Source: an uncultured Coprococcus sp. (GTDB lineage Bacteria; Bacillota; Clostridia; Lachnospirales; Lachnospiraceae). From it: a DNA stretch of 22,336 nucleotides. The position numbers were made by a program, and so were the translations under genes. This document shows, piece after piece, positions 7,758-14,577 of the stretch (its first letter is position 1; each line of letters opens with the position of its first letter). The DNA lies in NCBI GenBank assembly GCA_900548215.1, contig URJI01000047.1:1-22336 (forward strand), in the 5' to 3' direction. The notes beneath the pieces were generated by a model that saw only the letters and a program-made list of their open reading frames with translations, was not told where the DNA came from and made no database searches.

Positions 7758-8669
7758 TTATGAATCTGCATATCTCTTCTCCTGAGACTTGAGAGCACTT
7801 ATTGCCCTCTGGAACTCAACGGTCTGATACAGAGAGTAATTCTTGAGGCTGAACTGTAACCATCCGCCCGGGAAGTACACAACGAACCAGCTTCCCCACA
7901 TCTTAAGGTATGCAAATACCTGTCCAAGTGCAATCGCAAAACCTACAAGGAACATTGCAAAGATATTAAGCACTGCTGCCATAACGATTCCCAATATCAG
8001 CCAAAGTCCTGCCATGACAAGACTCCAGATAGGATTTCTCTTCATGATCGATGTTGATGTGATCTCGTCAACCTCTACTATATATCTCTTGTATGAATAC
8101 GACAGAATACCATGATGCTCATTTATGTACAGTCTCTTATTTGTAAGAACTGCTCTATTCTTCAGAATACCGTTACCTGTAAAGTAATTGAGCACTCTGT
8201 CATTTCCAAGAGTTGCGATCTCCTTCTCGTCATCGTCAACCCAGAAATCCTCGAATATAGTTGCGCCTCTGTCTGCCCTTGCAGCATAATTTCTTCTGAG
8301 CTTGCTGATGATTCCAGACTTCTTAGGGACGTTGACTGTGGTGTTCTGCTGCTGAGCTGTAAATGTAAACTCATTCTCTGAATGGCCAAGTCTTACCTTT
8401 GCACCGTTGTCAAGCTCTACTGTCTGCTGTGGACCGAGCTCTCTTCCATTTACTGTAGTTCCTGATGTTGAATAGTTAAGCAGTGTCAGACGTCCTGTGC
8501 TCTCGTTGAATGATATTGCACAATGAACCCTGCTGACTCTGTCTGACTGGAAGAAAATGTTGCAGTTTGCACCATTTCTACCAAGAACCTGCTGTTTGCC
8601 CGGCTGCAGATCTATGCTGCTGCCCTGTAATTCGCCTCGAACGAAATTAATTTTTCCTGTGTATGACAT
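7758..8669 (-). CDS. FHA-domain protein with PH-like membrane-associated region
   Basis: A 303-residue protein. The start is the ATG at 8669, with AGGGAGAG upstream and a 4-nt gap from the previous stop; the open frame runs 23 codons further upstream but lacks a site and would overlap that gene. FHA domain 4-105: Gly-Arg 30-31, SRVH 46-49, then STSGT (67-71), in which the usual Asn is Ser. A basic linker leads to a segment (about 137-285) with GILKNRAVLTNKRLYI (167-182) and a later VVYFPGGWLQFSLKN (263-277), the pattern of bacterial PH-like domains of membrane proteins, interrupted by one or two hydrophobic stretches (about 213-257). It would place an FHA reader on the inner membrane face. 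The PH-like assignment is by eye and less certain than the FHA call. Confidence 0.85.
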   Translation of the reverse strand: MSYTGKINFVRGELQGSSIDLQPGKQQVLGRNGANCNIFFQSDRVSRVHCAISFNESTGRLTLLNYSTSGTTVNGRELGPQQTVELDNGAKVRLGHSENEFTFTAQQQNTTVNVPKKSGIISKLRRNYAARADRGATIFEDFWVDDDEKEIATLGNDRVLNYFTGNGILKNRAVLTNKRLYINEHHGILSYSYKRYIVEVDEITSTSIMKRNPIWSLVMAGLWLILGIVMAAVLNIFAMFLVGFAIALGQVFAYLKMWGSWFVVYFPGGWLQFSLKNYSLYQTVEFQRAISALKSQEKRYADS

Positions 8670-8673
8670 AATT

Positions 8674-9390
8674 CTACTCTCCCTTCTCAATTCCATCTTC
8701 CCAACTGAACTTCTCGCCGCAGAATGGGATAAATGCAAGCTGTGTCTTACCTACAAGGATGACATCGTATGGCTTAAGCTCCTCTGATCCAAGGACAACA
8801 TTATCATTTACATAGAAAAGACCTCTTGAATCACCCGGCTGGACGAGGAACTTTCTCTGTCTTGGCTCGTATACAATGATCGCATGTTTCTCTCTTGATA
8901 CAGCCTTATCCTTAGCCAGAACTACATCCTGACTTGCATTTCTACCAATGAAGTTTCTTCCTGTCTTGAGGTTGAAACTCTTGCCCTTGTCATCTCCATC
9001 AATGATTACAACCCAGCCAACTACATCTGTCTTTGCACTCACATTACCAAATGCGATTGTTGAGGAGTCCTCATCATCCTTATTTGCATTACCTTTTGAG
9101 GTCTTTACCATGGTCTCAATATCACTTGTCGGTTTTGTATAATCGACAGTTGGTGTATCTCCGTTTGCACCCGGGGTTCCAAATGTAGGACCCATACTGC
9201 TGTTCATGCCCATGTTCATATTCATGCCGCCGCCCATCATCGGGCCGCCTGCTCCAGGGCCCATTCCAGGTGCCGGCTGAGTGTATCTCACAGTCTCTCC
9301 CATTCCTTCGCTTACATTAGAGCAGTGAGGACAGGTTGAAAACTTGTCCATATCATAGTAATGCCCTTTTGCACACCTTGTTAAATTCAT
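8674..9390 (-). CDS. Zinc-ribbon FHA-domain protein with Gly/Met-rich linker
   Basis: A 238-residue soluble protein. I start at the ATG at 9390 because AGGAGG lies nine bases before it; the in-frame ATG at 9399 touches that AGGAGG and could not use it. N-terminal metal-binding knuckle with Cys6, His10, Cys20 and Cys23 (RCAKGHYYD ... TCPHC); then a flexible Gly/Met/Pro stretch (about 40-75), a segment with several Thr residues (ETVRYT, TPTVDYT, IETMVKT, SSTIAFG), and an FHA domain (126-225) with Gly-Arg 149-150 and SREKH 165-169. The usual STNG loop reads DSRGL, so the Asn is replaced by Arg. The Thr-rich segment before an FHA recalls GarA/OdhI, where a phosphorylated N-terminal Thr binds the protein's own FHA; that parallel is inference. 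The gap from the PP2C gene is 59 nt, the longest in this run. Confidence 0.87.
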   Translation of the reverse strand: MNLTRCAKGHYYDMDKFSTCPHCSNVSEGMGETVRYTQPAPGMGPGAGGPMMGGGMNMNMGMNSSMGPTFGTPGANGDTPTVDYTKPTSDIETMVKTSKGNANKDDEDSSTIAFGNVSAKTDVVGWVVIIDGDDKGKSFNLKTGRNFIGRNASQDVVLAKDKAVSREKHAIIVYEPRQRKFLVQPGDSRGLFYVNDNVVLGSEELKPYDVILVGKTQLAFIPFCGEKFSWEDGIEKGE

Positions 9391-9449
9391 AATTTTCATC
9401 CTCCTGTTGTTTTTTATATATACAGCAAAGGCTTTTCGCCCGCTGTTTA

Positions 9450-10298
9450 TTATCTGCCATATTTCAGCAGAATAATAGACGTATTGTCCTGACTTGCCTG
9501 GGTAAGCTGCATGACTACCTGATTCAGTCTCTCAGCGATCTGCTGCATACTGTTCTGATTGTCTTCAACTATATCCAGAATTGCATCATTGCTAAGTCTC
9601 TTATAAAGTCCATCACTGCAGAGTATGATCAGATCATTCTCACAGAGCATAAGTGGCTCTGTGTTGTGATCTATGAGAGACACATTCCCTATTCCTAGAA
9701 AACTGATAAGTGCCTCCGCCTGATCCTCCTGCTGTCTGTACTCATCTTCCGTGATCTGGCCTTCCCTCAGCATGGTATCAAGCTGAAGTCTGAAGTTGTG
9801 ATCTCTGTTGATGGCCTGTATATTGCTGTCCCTTACCACATATATACGGCTGTCTCCAACCGAAAGGAAATACATCTGATTTCCCTTTGTAACTACACAT
9901 ACAATGGTGCAGCCACCGCCAAGGGCGTTGCCATACTCATCCTCAAGATCTGCCACGCATCCGTCAAGTTTCACTGCCTCGTTCTCAAGGAACTGCGGAA
10001 CATTCGAAAAATCACCGATCTGCTCAAAATCTTCCACAAGCATCTTGACCGCAGTATTGCTGGCGATCTCTCCGCCGTTCAGTCCCCCCATTCCATCACA
10101 GACAACGGCAAGTGTCACATCTCCGTCATACTGTTTCACAAACAGAGCATCCTGCTGATAGCTTCTGGTACCTATGATGGTTGAATAACCAACCTCCATA
10201 TGTGGAATGTTTCTCGTTCTGTCTATGGCATCCCAGTTTACATCCTCTGTGAGCCTTATTGTCACTATCTCATTCTGTCTTGCTGCTTCTTCTCTCAT
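9450..10298 (-). CDS. PP2C-family Ser/Thr protein phosphatase
   Basis: A 282-residue metal-dependent phosphatase expected to remove phosphate from Ser/Thr residues marked by the neighbouring kinases. PP2C motifs in order: GTRSYQQDA (43-51, with the metal-side Asp50), DGMGG (68-72), GGGCT (127-131), GDSR (148-151), SDG (228-230) and the final DN (271-272). It carries about 35 extra N-terminal residues before the first strand. It has no signal peptide or membrane helix, so it is cytoplasmic. Its start codon overlaps the stop of the kinase-FHA gene by four bases, and no convincing separate ribosome site is needed. It is the only phosphatase in the window, facing four kinases. Function assigned from family motifs; substrates are inferred from neighbourhood. 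Confidence 0.95.
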   Translation of the reverse strand: MREEAARQNEIVTIRLTEDVNWDAIDRTRNIPHMEVGYSTIIGTRSYQQDALFVKQYDGDVTLAVVCDGMGGLNGGEIASNTAVKMLVEDFEQIGDFSNVPQFLENEAVKLDGCVADLEDEYGNALGGGCTIVCVVTKGNQMYFLSVGDSRIYVVRDSNIQAINRDHNFRLQLDTMLREGQITEDEYRQQEDQAEALISFLGIGNVSLIDHNTEPLMLCENDLIILCSDGLYKRLSNDAILDIVEDNQNSMQQIAERLNQVVMQLTQASQDNTSIILLKYGR

Positions 10299-11749
10299 TG
10301 ATATGTAACACCTACCTTAAATGAACATTTTTGATTTGCCAAAACTACCATGCTTCCCTTTTCCACTGCGTATACCTGATTGCGGTTCAGCCTGTAGCCA
10401 TTCACCCATGTACCGTTTGTTGAATAATCTGTCACGTAAATTGTATCCTCTATACTGTCATAATATACTTCGCAATGTTTCTTACTGATGAATTCATCCT
10501 GCTCAAATATGATCTGGGCATAATTTCTTGTTCGTCCTACTATAATGCCTCTGTCAACCGGAATGTCTACTGTTGTTCCGGCATTATCTCCGGATACTAT
10601 GACAATATACGGATGAGCATTTCTGTACTGTGATACCGGTGGCTGCCACGGACTGGTACCATTCACCAGATTATTACCGTCAATTCCGGCACCTCCGTCC
10701 TGACTGCCTCCTGATTCGCCTAGATATTTGTTTTTCCAACCTCCATTTTCACCTGATTCACCGCCTGTCTCCGGCTGAGGCTTCTCCACTACACCTGTGT
10801 CTCCCGGCTGATCCTCAGGTGGCCGTTTGTCAACTATCACATCTTCATCTCCCGTGTGATATTCTGTATCTCCTCCATCTGAAAACCATCTGAGATCCAT
10901 GAGCAGCTCATATATTGTCTGGGTTCTCTCTTTATAATTGAGTTTCAGTGCCTTGTTCATGGCATCTGATACATATTTTGGAAAGCCCACTTCCTCAAGG
11001 TTCACATGCTCTCCTGATGCATATCTTGCCGTTGGCTCCGGCATATATGTACCTGTCATGGCATAGAACATCGTACTTGCAAATGCGTATACATCCGTGA
11101 ATGTTCCCTGCTCAGAATTCTTCTGGTACTGTTCCGGCGGTGCGAATTTTGGAGTGAGCATGATGGAATAACCCTCATCAGCATCCCGCTTTATATTCTT
11201 TGCATTTCCAAAATCAATAAGCTTTGCTCTTCCCTTGGACGTAAGCATGATATTGTCAGGCTTGATATCCCTGTGGAATACTCCCATACCGTGAACCTGG
11301 ATAAGACCGGTTCCTACATCAAAGAATATTGATCTTACAATATTGTAATCAAGTTTTCCATAATCTTTTATAAGCTTTTTCAGGGTAACACCATCTATGA
11401 ACTCCATGACAAAGTAGCTTGTATTGTTCTCATTGAAATAATCATAAACGCTCACAACAGACTGAACTCCCTGCAGTTTCCAGAGAACCTGAGCCTCCTC
11501 CATGAATCTCTCCATTCCATGGTGATATGTCTTCTCAAGCTCGTCCGTCATCTGGTATAAAGTTCGTCCGTCCGGGAGACGCATGGCAGCGTCCCTCGGA
11601 TAATACTCTTTGATGGCACATCTCTTGCCTGCCGCATTATCATAAGCCTCATATGTAAATCCAAATCCACCACGCCCCAATATGTCCTTTATCACATATT
11701 TCTCGTGGAGGCACGTTCCATTCGCAAGTGCATTATCTCTATCACTCAT
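10295..11749 (-). CDS. Cytoplasmic Ser/Thr protein kinase with C-terminal FHA domain
   Basis: A 484-residue kinase with no membrane helix and no zinc ribbon, unlike the three receptor kinases. The kinase domain spans about 18-288: GRGGFG 25-30, Lys47, HRDIKPDN 159-166 (canonical Lys present), DFG 179-181, APPE 203-206. A Gly/Glu/Pro linker (290-378) joins it to an FHA domain (380-478) with Gly-Arg 405-406, SKKH 422-425 and STNG 443-446. Kinase-FHA fusions are known; the FHA usually recruits phosphorylated substrates or binds the kinase's own phospho-threonines. The ATG at 11749 has AAGGTGG upstream, lying in the end of the previous gene. The stop overlaps the start of the PP2C gene (ATGA), so kinase and phosphatase are probably translationally coupled. 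Confidence 0.93.
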   Translation of the reverse strand: MSDRDNALANGTCLHEKYVIKDILGRGGFGFTYEAYDNAAGKRCAIKEYYPRDAAMRLPDGRTLYQMTDELEKTYHHGMERFMEEAQVLWKLQGVQSVVSVYDYFNENNTSYFVMEFIDGVTLKKLIKDYGKLDYNIVRSIFFDVGTGLIQVHGMGVFHRDIKPDNIMLTSKGRAKLIDFGNAKNIKRDADEGYSIMLTPKFAPPEQYQKNSEQGTFTDVYAFASTMFYAMTGTYMPEPTARYASGEHVNLEEVGFPKYVSDAMNKALKLNYKERTQTIYELLMDLRWFSDGGDTEYHTGDEDVIVDKRPPEDQPGDTGVVEKPQPETGGESGENGGWKNKYLGESGGSQDGGAGIDGNNLVNGTSPWQPPVSQYRNAHPYIVIVSGDNAGTTVDIPVDRGIIVGRTRNYAQIIFEQDEFISKKHCEVYYDSIEDTIYVTDYSTNGTWVNGYRLNRNQVYAVEKGSMVVLANQKCSFKVGVTYQ

Positions 11750-11755
11750 CTCTTA

Positions 11756-14155
11756 TCACCACCTTATTACTATTCCAACTGTTCCAACCTGTATCCTGTC
11801 ATTCGGGTACAGCTGGTGCTTATCGTTTATTCTCTGTCCATTCAGCTTTGTTCCGTTGGTCGCAACAAGCGGCTGAATAAACATCTCACCATTTACACAC
11901 TCAAGCGCAAAATGCTGACGTGATATAGTCGCATCATTTATGAACACATCACAAGTATTTGCTCTTCCAACAAATATACTTCCGTTTATGTATGTGTTGA
12001 TGATCTTAGGATTTCTTCCTATGATCTGAAGCTGAACCTGCATGGTGTTATTCGCAGGAATCTGTCCCTGCATAGCCTGCATATTCTGTTCTCCGGCACG
12101 CCTTGCGAGAACATTTGTCTCTGCTGTAGGACTCACTCCGCTTCTGAGCTGGACATCAGGGCTTGAGGATGGAGCACCGTGAGGAATTCCCCGGTTTACA
12201 CTATTTCTTTTCTTTGATTTTTTTCTGCGTACCGATACAATGATCATCATAACGATAAACAAAATCAGCAATGCAGCACAGGCAATTATCAGTACCTTTT
12301 GCCAGAGCTTTAATTTTGCCCAGAACCCAATAATCTTACCTGAATTCTCAACATATACATTTATGTTTGTCACCTGAATAGAATCAACTTCTATAGACAC
12401 AGGATTTGTTGAATCTCCATCTGACACTGTGGTAAGTTTTACACCTTCAAATTTAAAACACACCGAACTGCCAATCATGTTCTTTGCATTATCCCACTTA
12501 TCAACACCAGTTTCAGAGTTTCCTGTAATCTCCTTAACACTATCGTTTTCAATTGACACTTTACCTTCTTCATCATCTATATTCAGCAGGTAAATAAGTT
12601 TTCCTCTTGATTTCTCCAATACATCTTTTGAACTTTCTATCCCCTCTTTATCAGTCACTATGACATACGCATCTGTCTGATTCTTAGAATTATTTAATAT
12701 CTTTTCCAGCTTATCTCCAGTGAGTTTTTTGTTTTCATCAGTTTGCTGTTCATTATCAAGTTTTATTGTCTTTCCATCACAGTCAATAACATTTACTTTA
12801 TTTTTTACAGATTCTACCGAATTCTCAAAATCATGTATCTTAGCTGTAACTTCATCAAATAAACCATCTGACTCATACTTTTTAGAACCAATATCCCATA
12901 CAATATTGTACGTGACGGGCTGTTCTGAAATATTTACATCTTCCTGATTCGCCAGTTTTATTTTGCTATTGTATAATGTGCTGCTTCGCTCCTGTGCATA
13001 TCCGTCACTGGCATCCCTCGATGAAAAATAAACATAGCTATCTTTTTGTGCAGCTATTACGCCCTCTATCGCTACATTTGAATTACTTTCTTCACTTTCT
13101 GGCTCACTTTTTACTGCATAAAACTTTCCAGGAAAAACAGCACCATCGCTAGTGATCTGAATATTTATCTCGCCATTATCATTGGCATCTGTCAGGGTTG
13201 CATTGTCTGTGCCAAGACCACTAATTCTCATACACTGAATATCATTATTATCTTTTACATTCTGTGCCCAATCAGTAAGATCAATTTTTTTTGCAATTTT
13301 CTCATATGGATTATTTACACCAGTTTGCGTAATATCTATCCAATACAGGCACGAAATACTATCATGCAACATTTGCTTTATGGAACTAATACTGTCGTCT
13401 GTGATTTTCTCAGATCCGTCAGTAATAAGAACATATACATCACAGGCAGATGAAGATGAGTACTTTTTTATCTGATTCTGTAAATATTCTCCAGCAATTC
13501 CATTATCGCCCAGAGAATCAAAATCCAGCTTTCCTATTGCATCATCATATCTTTCATTTTCACCACCATCCTCCAACAGTTCATATGTATAACCATCGCC
13601 AGATTCACCTGAGTCGCGATTTCTAGTGCTGCTGAACGCCAAGGTCATATTTGTTTTCTGTTCCTTAGCATTGTCATATAATTCTGCTATTCCACCTTTT
13701 ACAACGTCTACAACGGTATTTTCTGTGCTGTCTCCGGAATAATAATCACTGTTAACGTTGCCATTTTCATGTTCCACAATTTTAGGAGTCTCATAGTCTT
13801 CCGAATAATAATTACTTCTTTTTGCATCAATGATCACATGATAATTTATTGCCGCATTAATTATCTGCTTTTTCGCATTCAAATCCCCCAATTCTATATC
13901 TGGATTCTCCTGCTGCTTTATAATTTCGCCGTTTGAATCCTTAAGATAATAATACAAGTCCGTATAACTGCCTGTATCATCCTTGGAATTCTGAATTCCT
14001 ATAATATCTATAGTATTCTCATTCTCATCAGCCAAAACCCTGGCATCCCCCCCTGTAAGCACGGTTCCACCAAGAAGTGCTCCAACGCACACCAGCGCAA
14101 GCCCAGCTTTCAGCCTCCTATTCACCTTTTTCATTTTTTTATCTCTCATTTTCAT
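11756..14155 (-). CDS. Membrane protein with two extracellular VWA-like lobes and a cytoplasmic FHA domain
   Basis: A 799-residue protein starting at 14155 (GGAGATGGGAT upstream; ATGs two and seven codons later are alternatives). It has a basic N-terminus and signal-like hydrophobic segment (16-34), a long exported region, a membrane helix about 619-641 followed by a basic stop-transfer (RRKKSKKR), a Ser/Gln/Pro linker, and an FHA domain (708-798) with Gly-Arg 730-731, SRQH 745-748 and ATNGT 765-769. The exported part shows a Rossmann/VWA pattern: strand YHVIID then AKRS (105-114), and DVYVLITDG (239-247). A second similar lobe has DAYVIVTD (495-502) and IYLLNID (521-527). The first metal site is only partly kept (DAKRS, not DxSxS). 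VWA domains bind proteins; FHA binds phospho-threonine, so the protein could link an outside contact to inside phosphorylation. Its end abuts the kinase-FHA gene (6 nt). Confidence 0.8.
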   Translation of the reverse strand: MKMRDKKMKKVNRRLKAGLALVCVGALLGGTVLTGGDARVLADENENTIDIIGIQNSKDDTGSYTDLYYYLKDSNGEIIKQQENPDIELGDLNAKKQIINAAINYHVIIDAKRSNYYSEDYETPKIVEHENGNVNSDYYSGDSTENTVVDVVKGGIAELYDNAKEQKTNMTLAFSSTRNRDSGESGDGYTYELLEDGGENERYDDAIGKLDFDSLGDNGIAGEYLQNQIKKYSSSSACDVYVLITDGSEKITDDSISSIKQMLHDSISCLYWIDITQTGVNNPYEKIAKKIDLTDWAQNVKDNNDIQCMRISGLGTDNATLTDANDNGEINIQITSDGAVFPGKFYAVKSEPESEESNSNVAIEGVIAAQKDSYVYFSSRDASDGYAQERSSTLYNSKIKLANQEDVNISEQPVTYNIVWDIGSKKYESDGLFDEVTAKIHDFENSVESVKNKVNVIDCDGKTIKLDNEQQTDENKKLTGDKLEKILNNSKNQTDAYVIVTDKEGIESSKDVLEKSRGKLIYLLNIDDEEGKVSIENDSVKEITGNSETGVDKWDNAKNMIGSSVCFKFEGVKLTTVSDGDSTNPVSIEVDSIQVTNINVYVENSGKIIGFWAKLKLWQKVLIIACAALLILFIVMMIIVSVRRKKSKKRNSVNRGIPHGAPSSSPDVQLRSGVSPTAETNVLARRAGEQNMQAMQGQIPANNTMQVQLQIIGRNPKIINTYINGSIFVGRANTCDVFINDATISRQHFALECVNGEMFIQPLVATNGTKLNGQRINDKHQLYPNDRIQVGTVGIVIRW

Positions 14156-14178
14156 ATCCCATCTCCATATCTGTATAC

Positions 14179-14544
14179 TTATCTAAGCAATATCTCATCA
14201 CTCTGGGTTCCTATGGCTATATGAGTGCCTCTCGTCACTGCAACGGTGTCACCTCTGTGAGTCCATTGGCCATTCTGTATGAGCACTCCATTTGTGGAAT
14301 TGTCATTTACAACATACATCTTCATGTTCGGGTCAAAATATATCCGGCAATGCACACGGCTCACATTCTCGTTCATGATAACCAGATCACACATCTGGGG
14401 ATCCCTGCCTATGGTGCACGGAACATTGTCCCGAAGCTCAATGATCCTGCCCTGCAGATATCCCCGGACGCCTATGATGGCACCGCCGTCCGCAGACACA
14501 CCATTTATGACCTGGGTTCTGGATTTTGCTTTCGATTTTCGCAT
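14179..14544 (-). CDS. Stand-alone FHA-domain protein
   Basis: A 121-residue protein made almost entirely of one FHA domain, with a short basic N-terminus (RKSKAKSR). The phospho-threonine-binding residues are all present: Gly-Arg at 46-47, SRVH at 62-65, and STNG at 83-86. It has no signal peptide or membrane helix, so it should be cytoplasmic and act as an adaptor for proteins phosphorylated by the neighbouring kinases. The ATG at 14544 is preceded by AAGGGAG. It sits between a PASTA kinase and the VWA-like/FHA membrane protein, 33 nt and 23 nt from each. Its binding partner cannot be read from sequence; the basic tail could contact membrane or nucleic acid, but that is a guess. Confidence 0.9.
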   Translation of the reverse strand: MRKSKAKSRTQVINGVSADGGAIIGVRGYLQGRIIELRDNVPCTIGRDPQMCDLVIMNENVSRVHCRIYFDPNMKMYVVNDNSTNGVLIQNGQWTHRGDTVAVTRGTHIAIGTQSDEILLR

Positions 14545-14577
14545 CTCATTACTCCCTTCTGTTATTTGAACAAGCCA

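Noticed and set aside
8670..8738. Upstream ATG giving a 326-residue version of the FHA/PH-like protein
   Set aside because: It would overlap the preceding gene by 65 bases, has no ribosome site, and the extra residues do not resemble the start of an FHA domain; the ATG at 8669 has AGGGAG in place.
9422..9446. Weak hairpin (ACAGC/GCTGT with an inner GGC/GCC) between the PP2C and zinc-ribbon FHA genes, followed by TATATATAAAA
   Set aside because: The stem is short and bulged and no T run follows on the transcribed strand; the TATATA could be a -10 box but no matching -35 is visible. Not strong enough to list as terminator or promoter.
9450..14155. Resemblance to the TerY-P triad (VWA, kinase, PP2C)
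   Set aside because: The order VWA-like, kinase, PP2C is similar, but the VWA protein here is an exported membrane protein with FHA, and no Ter-family gene is visible in the window.
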